From positions 1 through 55,491 of the forward strand of contig JAHJUI010000017.1 in the NCBI GenBank assembly GCA_018829185.1: a DNA stretch of 55,491 nucleotides. The letters run 5' to 3'. Shown one piece after another: positions 21,841 through 28,261 of this stretch. Within the stretch, counting starts at the first letter, position 1. Each line of letters begins with the position of its first letter. The DNA comes from Nanobdellota archaeon (lineage in GTDB: Archaea; Nanobdellota; Nanobdellia; SCGC-AAA011-G17; PNOQ01). The notes beneath the pieces are model-generated. The model searched no databases. It was not told the DNA's origin and saw nothing but the letters and a program-made list of their open reading frames with translations. The position numbers and the translations under genes are program-made.

Positions 21841-22041
21841 CGGTTGTCCTGGAAAGGATGTGACTGTTCAGCCTCTGTTGAGTATTCGGCTATTAATATG
21901 GTGGAAGGGCTATAACTCGCCATATGAAATCTATGCTCTTTAAGCTTCTTTACAGCGCGAGGGAGATAACCATTAAAATAAACTAATAGGTTAAGATTGA
22001 TTTGGTGATTGTTTATGGCACTTCCTCACCGAGCCCTTTAA
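21841..22041 (+). ncRNA. Unassigned structured RNA or regulatory leader, about 200 nt
   Basis: By eye there are several helices. CGGTTGTCCT-GGAA-AGGAT-gt-GACTG forms a GGAA-capped hairpin (21841-21866). AGCC/GGCT pair at 21870-21873 and 21888-21891. CTCGC (21916-21920) pairs with GCGAG (21957-21961), and TAACC (21967-21971) with GGTTA (21989-21993). GGTGA (22004-22008) pairs with TCACC (22026-22030), and AAGGGCT (21905-21911) with AGCCCTT (22032-22038), closing the structure. No long protein frame exists. A Lys-rich 47-aa gene starts 6 nt after it, so it may be a leader of that gene or a free RNA. It does not show the SRP, RNase P or 5S signatures I know. Confidence 0.55.
22015..22041 (+). 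CDS. Possible upstream mini-ORF of 8 codons (MALPHRAL)
   Basis: An ATG at 22015 lies 5 nt behind GGTGAT (22004-22009), a good Shine-Dalgarno match, and is followed by seven sense codons and TAA. The ribosome binding site is paired in the GGTGA/TCACC hairpin. It may act as a leader peptide that links ribosome movement to the downstream gene, or be chance. Confidence 0.25.
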   Translation: MALPHRAL

Positions 22042-22046
22042 TAAAA

Positions 22047-22190
22047 ATGGCAAAGAAAAAACAAATAAAAAAAAGTATTAAAAAGAAATCTATAAAAAAA
22101 GCTTGTAGATCTCCTAGTAAGAAAAGTAAAGAGAATAAAGTTAAAAAACTTATTAAGTTAAGAAAAAAGACTTCTAAAAAGAAAAAATAA
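22047..22190 (+). CDS. Lys-rich basic mini-protein, 47 aa
   Basis: The chain MAKKKQIKKSIKKKSIKKAC and the following RSPSKKSKENK, LIKLRKKTSKKKK contain about half lysine. It begins 6 nt after the mini-ORF stop at 22041, with the structured region directly upstream and no Shine-Dalgarno at its own ATG. Short, highly basic chains like this bind nucleic acid or polyanions, but I cannot name a family. A longer in-frame start at 22002 is not preferred because it would run through the structured element. Confidence 0.55.
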   Translation: MAKKKQIKKSIKKKSIKKACRSPSKKSKENKVKKLIKLRKKTSKKKK

Positions 22191-22214
22191 ATTATTGGTA
22201 AAAAATATAAGAAT

Positions 22215-22562
22215 TTATTTAATTTTTAAAGCTTTTATTATTTTGTCAAGCTTTTCATTAATTTCTTCAAAATCTTTACTAGAAATCTTACCTGGGCTAC
22301 CACCTTTCTTTGCAAAACATTCCCTGCAATAAACTGGTTTGGTTGAAGTTGGTTTGAACGGAACTTCGCATTCTTCACCACATTCAGAACAAGTAACTTT
22401 AGTCATTTCAACTTCTCTTCTTTCTCCGCCTCTACTACCAGAATCTCTTCTAGGACCGCCTCTACCTCTTGGGCCATCATTAAAGCTTCTTCTAGGGCCA
22501 TCCCTTCTTGGACGACTATCTCTAGAATCGTTTCTTCCTTTTGATGGTTCATATCTTGGCAT
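22215..22562 (-). CDS. RGG-rich zinc-ribbon protein, 115 aa
   Basis: The N-terminal half is a low-complexity tract of Arg, Gly, Ser and Asp (SRPRRDGPRRSFNDGPRGRG), like RNA-binding RGG boxes. The second half is a zinc ribbon: VTCSECGEECEVPFKPTSTK with the partner KPVYCRECFAKK, followed by a short helix. The start at 22562 is preferred to 22622: a minus-strand TATA box (GCTTTATATAC, about 22585-22595) lies about 25 nt upstream and would be inside the longer frame. A CxxC-PFKPTxxKPVYCxxCF domain of this kind recurs in small archaeal and bacterial proteins. RNA binding is inferred. Confidence 0.78.
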   Translation of the reverse strand: MPRYEPSKGRNDSRDSRPRRDGPRRSFNDGPRGRGGPRRDSGSRGGERREVEMTKVTCSECGEECEVPFKPTSTKPVYCRECFAKKGGSPGKISSKDFEEINEKLDKIIKALKIK

Positions 22563-22605
22563 AGACTTTTTAGAAATTCCGGCAGTATATAAAGCTATGT
22601 AATGG

Positions 22606-23214
22606 TTATTTTCCAGCATCACAATGTTCTTTTATTGGACAATTTTCACATTTAGGTTTTGATTTACAAACATTTTGTCCATGTTTTACTAATAAATTAT
22701 TAATGGTTTTCCAATATTTTTTAGGCAATGTTTTTCTTAATTCTGATTCTGTTTGTTCTGGTGTTTTTGTTTTTACTAAATTTAATCTATTTGATATTCT
22801 ATGGACATGAACATCTACACAAACTCCGGGCTTACCAAATCCATAAACTAATGTGCAATTAGCTGTTTTCCTTCCTACTCCTGGTAACTTGATCATTTCT
22901 TCAATTGTGTCTGGAACTTTTCCATTATATTCCTTTAAAATAATTTGGCAGATTTCTTTTATTTTCTTAGCTTTTTGTTTGTAAAATCCAGATGGCCTTA
23001 TTAAATCTTCTAATTCTTTTGATTTAAGCTTTAAAATTTCTTTGGGTGTAGAAGCTTTTTCAAATAATTGTTTGGATGCTTTTGTTGTATTAGCATCTTT
23101 TGTTCTTTGAGATAAAACAGTAGAAATAAGAACCTTAAATGGATCTTTAGAAGAAACAACTGCTTTTTGTTTATATTCTTGCCCGAGAATTGACATTATT
23201 TTGTCTATTTCCAT
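22606..23214 (-). CDS. nth: Endonuclease III (Nth), 202 aa
   Basis: The helix-hairpin-helix MIKLPGVGRKTANCTLVYGF (about residues 107-126) carries the catalytic lysine, and VDVHVHRISNRL (about 133-144) the catalytic aspartate. The closing Fe-S motif C-KSKPKC-ENC-PIKEHC (C-x6-C-x2-C-x5-C) is intact. The enzyme removes oxidised pyrimidines and nicks the abasic site. The length is normal. It stands alone on the minus strand, ahead of the divergent SecE gene. Confidence 0.95.
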   Translation of the reverse strand: MEIDKIMSILGQEYKQKAVVSSKDPFKVLISTVLSQRTKDANTTKASKQLFEKASTPKEILKLKSKELEDLIRPSGFYKQKAKKIKEICQIILKEYNGKVPDTIEEMIKLPGVGRKTANCTLVYGFGKPGVCVDVHVHRISNRLNLVKTKTPEQTESELRKTLPKKYWKTINNLLVKHGQNVCKSKPKCENCPIKEHCDAGK

Positions 23215-23285
23215 GCTTTAAATTAAAAAGGAAAAGCTTTATAAAGCCTTTTAAGGTCCTTAAAAATAATTCTTAATACTTAAAA

Positions 23286-23489
23286 ATGGAACAGATTAAA
23301 CAGGAAAAAAGGACAGTTTGGAGTAAGTTTAAAAGCTTTGTAATTCAATGTAGAAGAGTTTTTAGAATTACAAAAAAACCAAACAAAGAAGAGTTTAAGA
23401 CAATTGTTAAAGTTAGTGCATTAGGAATTTTGATAATCGGATCAATGGGTTTCTTAATCGATTTGATATGGACCCTAGTAAAAGGATAA
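23286..23489 (+). CDS. secE: Protein translocase subunit SecE (Sec61 gamma), 67 aa
   Basis: The short chain has the amphipathic cytoplasmic helix (VIQCRRVFRITKKPNKEEF, about residues 19-37) and one transmembrane helix (VSALGILIIGSMGFLIDLIW, about 43-62). This is the single-spanning clamp of the SecY channel. It overlaps or abuts spt5, the usual archaeal order secE-spt5-uL11. SecY is encoded at 40162-41616. Confidence 0.9.
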   Translation: MEQIKQEKRTVWSKFKSFVIQCRRVFRITKKPNKEEFKTIVKVSALGILIIGSMGFLIDLIWTLVKG

Positions 23490-23491
23490 AA

Positions 23492-23968
23492 ATGGCAATA
23501 TATACATTAAAAACAACCGCAAATAGGGAAGACCAAGTTATGGATTTTCTTATTTCACATGTACAAAAGAAAGAATTAGATGTTTATGCCATTGTTAGGC
23601 CACATGGACTTAGGGGATACATATTTGTTGAAGCAGCAAGTAAGGATGATATAGAAGCTGCAATAAAAGGAATACCTTATGCTAAAGGAATTTTAGAAAA
23701 ACCTTTAGATTATAAAGAAATTGAACATATGTTAGAGCATGTTAAAGCACAAATTAATATTCAAAAGAATGATATTGTTGAAATTATTACTGGGCCTTTC
23801 AAAAGAGAAAAGGCGAAAATTACAAGAATTGATAAAGTAAAAGAAGAGGTTGTTGTTGAACTGTTAGAATCAGCAGTTCCAATTCCAATTACAGTAAAGA
23901 TAGATGCTGTTAAAGTTATTAGAAGAGAATCTGAGGAGGGAATAGAAGATGAGCAAAGAGAAAGTTGA
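23492..23968 (+). CDS. spt5: Transcription elongation factor Spt5 (NusG homologue), 158 aa
   Basis: A NGN domain (MAIYTLKTTANREDQVMDFL, then RPHGLRGYIFVEA) is followed by a KOW domain (KNDIVEIITGPFKREKAKI). With Spt4 it binds the clamp of RNA polymerase and raises processivity. The ATG at 23492, just after the secE stop, matches the usual MAIY start; an in-frame ATG at 23468 would add 8 residues overlapping secE. It overlaps the uL11 gene by 20 nt. Confidence 0.93.
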   Translation: MAIYTLKTTANREDQVMDFLISHVQKKELDVYAIVRPHGLRGYIFVEAASKDDIEAAIKGIPYAKGILEKPLDYKEIEHMLEHVKAQINIQKNDIVEIITGPFKREKAKITRIDKVKEEVVVELLESAVPIPITVKIDAVKVIRRESEEGIEDEQRES

Positions 23969-24662
23969 TGTAATGGTTGAAGGTGGCAAAGCTAGTGCTG
24001 GTGCTGCGATGGGTCAAGCTTTTGGTCCACTTGGTGTGGATATGAAAGCAATTTTAGATAAAATAAATGAAGCAACTGCTGAATTTAAAGGAATGAAAAT
24101 TCCAGTTACTGTTATTGTTGATACTAAAACAAAAGAATTTGAGTTGGAGATTGGTACTCCTCCCGTTTCTGAATTAATTAAAAAAGAATTAGGTTTGCAA
24201 AAAGGCAGTGGTAAAGCTGCTATTGAAAAAGTTGGGAACTTAGCTATTGAACAAATTATTAAAATTTCCAAAATGAAGCAAGCTTCTTTGTTAGTTAATA
24301 ATCTTAAGGGTGCTGTAAAATCTGTTATAGGTAGTTGCGGTGCTATGGGTGTTTTAGTAGAGAGTAAAACTCCTGTTGAAATAAATGGAGATATTGATAA
24401 TGGAATTTATGATAAAGAAATCAATGAAGGAAAAACTGAACCTTCTCCGGAAAAATTACAAAAATTGAAGGCTGAATTAGATAATATTAAAACTGGACTA
24501 GAGAAACAAGTTAAAAAATTAGAGAAAGAAAAAGAAGAAGAAGAAAAGCCTGTTGAAGAAGCTCCAAAAGAAGGAAAAGATGTAAAGGAAGGAGAAAAGA
24601 AGGTAGAAGGAACAAAAGAAGAGAAGCCAGCTGATAAAAAGAAAGAGGAAAAAAAGAAATAA
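23949..24662 (+). CDS. rpl11: Ribosomal protein uL11 with a long Lys/Glu tail, 237 aa
   Basis: Residues 1-155 are a normal uL11: VEGGKASAGAAMGQAFGPLG at the start and the RNA-binding IVGSCGAMGV near residue 125-135. uL11 lies at the GTPase-stimulating centre. From about 165 the chain becomes a charged helix and then a Lys/Glu low-complexity tail (KEKEEEEKPVEEAPKEGKDV and beyond) of about 60 residues, longer than the usual archaeal end. The uL1/uL10/P1 genes that normally follow are not here; a tRNA-Pro gene comes next. Confidence 0.93.
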   Translation: MSKEKVDVMVEGGKASAGAAMGQAFGPLGVDMKAILDKINEATAEFKGMKIPVTVIVDTKTKEFELEIGTPPVSELIKKELGLQKGSGKAAIEKVGNLAIEQIIKISKMKQASLLVNNLKGAVKSVIGSCGAMGVLVESKTPVEINGDIDNGIYDKEINEGKTEPSPEKLQKLKAELDNIKTGLEKQVKKLEKEKEEEEKPVEEAPKEGKDVKEGEKKVEGTKEEKPADKKKEEKKK

Positions 24663-24703
24663 TCAAAAGTTTTATAAATCAAGTTCATGGCTCTAATTTT
24701 TAT

Positions 24704-24777
24704 GGGGTTGTGGGCTAGTTTGGCTATGCTTCAAGGTTTGGGACCTTGTGACCCCGGTTCAAATCCGGGCAACCCCA
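24704..24777 (+). tRNA. tRNA-Pro (anticodon TGG)
   Basis: The acceptor arm GGGGTTG pairs with CAACCCC, the anticodon arm CAAGG/CCTTG encloses the loop TTTGGGA (anticodon TGG, G37 typical for proline), and the T arm CCCGG-TTCAAAT-CCGGG is perfect. The discriminator is A and CCA is not encoded. A TATA box (GTTTTATAAATC, about 24669-24680) lies about 25 nt upstream. No intron is present. Confidence 0.93.
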
Positions 24778-24787
24778 TACTACAAAA

Positions 24788-25006
24788 ATGACAAAAACAA
24801 AGAAAGTTGGAAGCACAGGAAGATTTGGTGTAAGATACGGTAGAACAATAAGGCAGAAGGTTCTTGACGTTGAAAAGAAACAAAAGAAAAAACATAAATG
24901 TCCTTTTTGTAATAAAACTGCAGTTAAGAGAGTTTTTGTAGGGGTATATGAATGCAAAGTTTGCAAAGTTAAATTTGCGGGAAAAGCTTATTTTCCAAAG
25001 GAATAA
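24788..25006 (+). CDS. rpl37ae: Ribosomal protein eL43 (L37Ae), 72 aa
   Basis: The chain TKKVGSTGRFGVRYGRTIRQ followed by two zinc CxxC pairs (HKCPFCNKT and YECKVCKVKFAG) matches eL43. It opens a small operon eL43-rpoP-pfdB-UPF0147, with gaps of 1-2 nt, an order widely kept in archaea. It starts 10 nt after the tRNA-Pro gene, so a joint primary transcript is possible. Confidence 0.93.
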   Translation: MTKTKKVGSTGRFGVRYGRTIRQKVLDVEKKQKKKHKCPFCNKTAVKRVFVGVYECKVCKVKFAGKAYFPKE

Positions 25007-25008
25007 AA

Positions 25009-25146
25009 ATGACAACATACAAATGTTTTGATTGTGGGAAAATTATAAAAGAAGAATACATTAGGAAGAGAGTTAGATGTCCTTATTGTGGTTCTAAAAT
25101 TGTTTACAAACCAAGAGTAGTTAATACTAAAGTTAAGGCAGTATAA
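25009..25146 (+). CDS. rpoP: RNA polymerase subunit P (Rpb12), 45 aa
   Basis: The product MTTYKCFDCGKIIKEEYIRK continues with RVRCPYCGSKIVYKPR. Two CxxC pairs (Cys6/9 and Cys24/27) bind one zinc, as in archaeal RpoP, which links the D/L/N/P sub-assembly of RNA polymerase. The size is normal. It lies 2 nt behind eL43 and 2 nt before prefoldin beta, in the expected order. Confidence 0.9.
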   Translation: MTTYKCFDCGKIIKEEYIRKRVRCPYCGSKIVYKPRVVNTKVKAV

Positions 25147-25148
25147 AA

Positions 25149-25484
25149 ATGAATGATATAAGTCCGGAAGCAAGAGAAAATATAACCCAATTGCAAATAA
25201 TGGAACAAAGATTGCAATCTTTAATGATGCAAAAGCAAAGTTTTCAAACTCAAATGTTTGAAGTTGAAAGTGCTTTAAAGGAAACTAAAGATTTGAAAGG
25301 AGATGCTTTCAGAATTATTGGTCCAATTATGATTTCTTCAAATCTAACAGACATTAAAAAAGATTTAGAATCAAAAAAAGAAATGTTTGACTTAAGATTG
25401 AAAAGTATCGAGAAGCAAGAAAAGAAAATTAAAGAAGAAGCTTCTGAATTACAAGAAAAGGTGATGAAGGAATTAGGGCAATAA
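25149..25484 (+). CDS. pfdB: Prefoldin beta subunit, 111 aa
   Basis: Two coiled-coil helices flank a beta-hairpin region (DAFRIIGPIMISSNLTDIKK, about residues 50-70), the beta-prefoldin layout. With the alpha subunit (encoded at 38704) it forms a hexameric chaperone that hands unfolded chains to the thermosome. It lies in the eL43-rpoP operon, 2 nt behind rpoP. Confidence 0.92.
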   Translation: MNDISPEARENITQLQIMEQRLQSLMMQKQSFQTQMFEVESALKETKDLKGDAFRIIGPIMISSNLTDIKKDLESKKEMFDLRLKSIEKQEKKIKEEASELQEKVMKELGQ

Positions 25485-25485
25485 G

Positions 25486-25740
25486 ATGGTCAAGGAAGGT
25501 GGAATAGTATTAGAAATTATGGAATTACTTGGTGAGATTGGGGAAGACAACAGTGTCCCAAGAAATGTTAGGGCTAAGATTAAAAACGCTTTTTCTGCTT
25601 TAAATCAAGAAGGTAAAAGTTTGCCTGTAAAAATAAATGCTTCTATTCAAGAACTAGATGAGTGTAGTGATGATCCTAATGTGCCTGCATATGTTAGAAC
25701 GCAGATATGGGATATTGTAAGTAGATTAGAGAGTATTTAA
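25486..25740 (+). CDS. UPF0147 family protein, 84 aa
   Basis: The all-helical chain with DNSVPRNVRAKIKNAFSAL and DDPNVPAYVRTQIWDIVSRL has the two VPxxVR repeats of the archaeal UPF0147 family. No biochemical role is established. It lies 1 nt after prefoldin beta, its usual neighbour, which suggests co-expression with translation and folding genes. Confidence 0.88.
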   Translation: MVKEGGIVLEIMELLGEIGEDNSVPRNVRAKIKNAFSALNQEGKSLPVKINASIQELDECSDDPNVPAYVRTQIWDIVSRLESI

Positions 25741-25750
25741 ATACAGAAAT

Positions 25751-25788
25751 CTTTATAAATTAGGACGTGTTCCAAAAACTATAGGAGG
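25751..25788 (+). promoter_or_regulatory. Promoter and ribosome binding site of sepF
   Basis: CTTTATAAAT (25751-25760) is a TATA box, and AGGAGG (25783-25788) is a strong Shine-Dalgarno sequence 7 nt before the ATG at 25796. Like ftsZ, sepF is thus a leadered gene. Confidence 0.6.
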
Positions 25789-25795
25789 AAATAAG

Positions 25796-26188
25796 ATGGC
25801 TAACATATTCTCAAAATTCAAAAGTACTTTTTCAACAGGAGAAGAATATCCTGAAGAATTTACTGATGATTACATTGAAATAGAGACTGAATCCAAAACT
25901 CCTAAGGCAAAAATTATGGTTAGGCCATTTGTGATAGAAGATTTTGCTGATATTAAACCTGCCTTAGATGCTTTAAGAGAGGGCTATACAATTGCATTAG
26001 TAAACATAAAACCTTTAAAAGACAGAGATGTTGTTGAACTAAAAAGGGCAGTAAATAAGTTGAAGAAAACTACTGATGCTATTGACGGTGATATTGCTGG
26101 TTTTGGTGATGATTGGCTTGTTGTAACTCCAAGTTTTGCGGGAGTTTATAGAAGCAAAGTTACGGCAAATATTGAAGACCAGGAGTAA
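25796..26188 (+). CDS. sepF: SepF-like cell division protein, 130 aa
   Basis: The N-terminus MANIFSKFKSTF can form an amphipathic membrane helix. The C-terminal domain (KIMVRPFVIEDFADIKPALD, then IALVNIKPLKDRDVVELKRA and GDIAGFGDDWLVVTPS) is the SepF fold. In archaea SepF tethers FtsZ to the membrane. Together with ftsZ at 17219 the window therefore encodes the basic division ring. The gene stands alone with its own promoter. Confidence 0.92.
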   Translation: MANIFSKFKSTFSTGEEYPEEFTDDYIEIETESKTPKAKIMVRPFVIEDFADIKPALDALREGYTIALVNIKPLKDRDVVELKRAVNKLKKTTDAIDGDIAGFGDDWLVVTPSFAGVYRSKVTANIEDQE

Positions 26189-26220
26189 CCTTTATATATT
26201 TTTCTTCTTAATTTTTTAAT

Positions 26221-26742
26221 ATGGATAAATTAGAAAAACAACCATGCCCGATGTGCGGGAAGAATACTTTGACCTTATTGCAAGATGATATGGATGTACC
26301 TTATTTTGGTAAAGTGTTTATTATGTCAATGACTTGTAGTTCTTGTAATTATCGAGTTGCCGATGTTGAATCTGCTGAAACCAAAGAACCTTGTAAGATT
26401 GAGTTTGAAATTGATAATGAAAAGGATATGAAGGTTCGCGTTGTTAAATCTTCAGAAGCTACAGTTAAGATTCCTGGAATGAGAATGTCTATGGAATCTG
26501 GTCCTGGATCTGATGGTTTTGTTTCTAATATTGAAGGATTGTTAGATAAGTTTAAGGGAATAATTGAAGGTGAAAGAGATACAACTGATGAGGATTCTGT
26601 TAAGAAAAGTTGTAAGAATTTACTCAAGAAATTATGGAAAGTTAAATTAGGAGATGTTAAGCTGAAAGTTGTTATTGAAGATCCTTCTGGGAACTCTGCT
26701 ATTATTTCTGATAAAGCTAAGATTTCTAAATTGAAAAAGTAA
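26221..26742 (+). CDS. ZPR1-type zinc-finger protein, 173 aa
   Basis: The start QPCPMCGKNTLTLLQDDMDV, the strand PYFGKVFIMSMTCSSCNYR (second CxxC) and VKSSEATVKIPGMRMSMESGPGSDGFVSNIEG form the single ZPR1 module found in archaea. Eukaryotic ZPR1 chaperones elongation factor 1A; the archaeal role is probably similar but unproven. The chain is about as long as other archaeal one-module forms. Confidence 0.9.
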   Translation: MDKLEKQPCPMCGKNTLTLLQDDMDVPYFGKVFIMSMTCSSCNYRVADVESAETKEPCKIEFEIDNEKDMKVRVVKSSEATVKIPGMRMSMESGPGSDGFVSNIEGLLDKFKGIIEGERDTTDEDSVKKSCKNLLKKLWKVKLGDVKLKVVIEDPSGNSAIISDKAKISKLKK

Positions 26743-26774
26743 GCTATTTAAAGGTTGTTTTTTGCTAGATTTTT

Positions 26775-27401
26775 ATGAAAGTTGCATATGTTTTGGCTAA
26801 AAGTAATTTAGATGTGCTTAAGGTTGTTAAATTAGCTAAATTGCCTAAAAAAGTTGGTTTAGTTACGACTATACAATTTTTAGGTCAACTTGATGCCGTT
26901 AAGGAATATTTAGAAGGCCGGGATCATGAAGTTTTTATTGGTGGGCAAGTTCTTGGTTGTGATGCAGGAAATGCTAAGAAGATTGCTAATAAGGTTGATG
27001 CTTTTCTTTATGTCGGTTCCGGAGAGTTTCATCCTTTGAGGGTGTTAATTGAAACTGGTAAAAAAGTTATTGTTGCTAATCCTATTTCTAGAGAAGTGGG
27101 GGAGTTATCTAATGCTGAAATAAAAGAGATTGAAAAGAAAGTTCTTGGTAAATACAATAAGTTTTTACATGCTGAGAAGATTGGAATATTAGTTTCTACA
27201 AAACCTGGACAATATAATTTAGATAAAGCTTTTGAATTGAAAAAAAGTTTAGATAAAGAAAGTTATATTTTTATTGGCAATGAAATAAGAGTTAATGAGT
27301 TAGAAGATTTTAATGATATTGATTTTTGGGTGAATACTGCTTGTCCAAGGATTGAAGATAGAAATGTTATTTCTTTGGAAGATTTAGAAAAGTATAAATA
27401 A
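26775..27401 (+). CDS. Dph2-like protein lacking the first domain, 208 aa
   Basis: The chain corresponds to domains 2 and 3 of the diphthamide synthase Dph2: KVGLVTTIQFLGQLDAVKEY, then IGGQVLGCDAGNAKKI with Cys62 (second cluster cysteine), FLYVGSGEFHPLRVL, and NTACPRIEDRNVI with Cys190 (third). Dph2 normally has about 330-340 residues and a first domain with another cluster cysteine; that third is missing. The TATA box (about 26743-26752) lies 23 nt before this ATG, so the short form is intended. Dph2 starts diphthamide formation on EF2 from SAM. Whether this form is active is open. Confidence 0.82.
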   Translation: MKVAYVLAKSNLDVLKVVKLAKLPKKVGLVTTIQFLGQLDAVKEYLEGRDHEVFIGGQVLGCDAGNAKKIANKVDAFLYVGSGEFHPLRVLIETGKKVIVANPISREVGELSNAEIKEIEKKVLGKYNKFLHAEKIGILVSTKPGQYNLDKAFELKKSLDKESYIFIGNEIRVNELEDFNDIDFWVNTACPRIEDRNVISLEDLEKYK

Positions 27402-28157
27402 TTATTTCTTTTTAATTTTCCAAACACAAAAATAAGGGATTTTTGAATAAATAGCATAGTCTTTGGGGAATAATTTTTTAGATTTTTTTAAAGGAAAACA
27501 ATCTTTATAATCAACAATCTCAAAACCATTTTTTACTATAGTTTTAATTATTGTTTCATAAGTTTTATGGTGGGTGGGCATCCTTATTTTCTTTTTACCA
27601 TCAACATTCCAAATACCATAGATCTTTTTTTCATTAAAATAATCTTTTTTTCCTAAAACTCTTAATTTTTCTCCATTATGGATTACTTTTTCTATGCATT
27701 CTGAAACTGGATTTCCAATTGAAAAAATAAAAAAGCCATTATTCTTAAGAACCTTTTTAACTTCTCTAAAAACTGCATTCCAATCTTTAAAATAATCTAT
27801 AACTAATGTTGCTATAACAATATCAAATTTTTCTTTAAAAGGAATCTTATAACCAGAACCAATTTTTAAATCTAACTTGGGATTCTCTTCTTTTGCTATT
27901 TTAATCATTTCTTTACTAATATCAAAACCTTTTACCTTTGCACCCTTTTTAGTTAGAAGTTTAGCATAAATCCCTGTTCCACATCCAAAGTCCAAAATTT
28001 TTTTATCTTTTACCTTTCCCAGTAATTCTAATGCGGCGGGCATTTCTAACATTTCATTATAAAACCAACCACCTGGAAATTTTTTGGTTCTAAGATTATG
28101 ATAAAGTTCAGCTAAGAAATCGTACTTTTTTTCAACTTCTTTTTCTTCCTTTTTCAT
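27402..28157 (-). CDS. Class I SAM-dependent methyltransferase, 251 aa
   Basis: The SAM-binding motif I ILDFGCGTGIYAKLLTKKG (about residues 54-72), motif II with GFDISKEMIKIAKEE, and VIATLVIDYFKDW (about 112-124) show a UbiE/Methyltransf_11-like small-molecule methyltransferase. The C-terminal part (about 150-251) should hold the acceptor and is not recognisable. The gene converges with the Dph2-like gene without a gap. It might be a diphthamide-pathway or other methylase, but nothing in the sequence fixes the substrate. Confidence 0.85.
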   Translation of the reverse strand: MKKEEKEVEKKYDFLAELYHNLRTKKFPGGWFYNEMLEMPAALELLGKVKDKKILDFGCGTGIYAKLLTKKGAKVKGFDISKEMIKIAKEENPKLDLKIGSGYKIPFKEKFDIVIATLVIDYFKDWNAVFREVKKVLKNNGFFIFSIGNPVSECIEKVIHNGEKLRVLGKKDYFNEKKIYGIWNVDGKKKIRMPTHHKTYETIIKTIVKNGFEIVDYKDCFPLKKSKKLFPKDYAIYSKIPYFCVWKIKKK

Positions 28158-28261
28158 TCCAAAATATCTGGTTTTTGTTAATTTAAATATCTAACTATTT
28201 CTTAATTGTTTTTTTGATTAGATTAGAAAACTATAAAAATAGTTAAATTGCTCTAATTCTT

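Noticed and set aside
21841-22041. Structured RNA as SRP RNA, RNase P RNA or 5S rRNA
   Set aside because: I looked for the SRP helix 8 GGAAG...AGCAG pattern, the RNase P GAGGAAAGUC and ACAGAA motifs and a 5S layout on both strands and did not find them.
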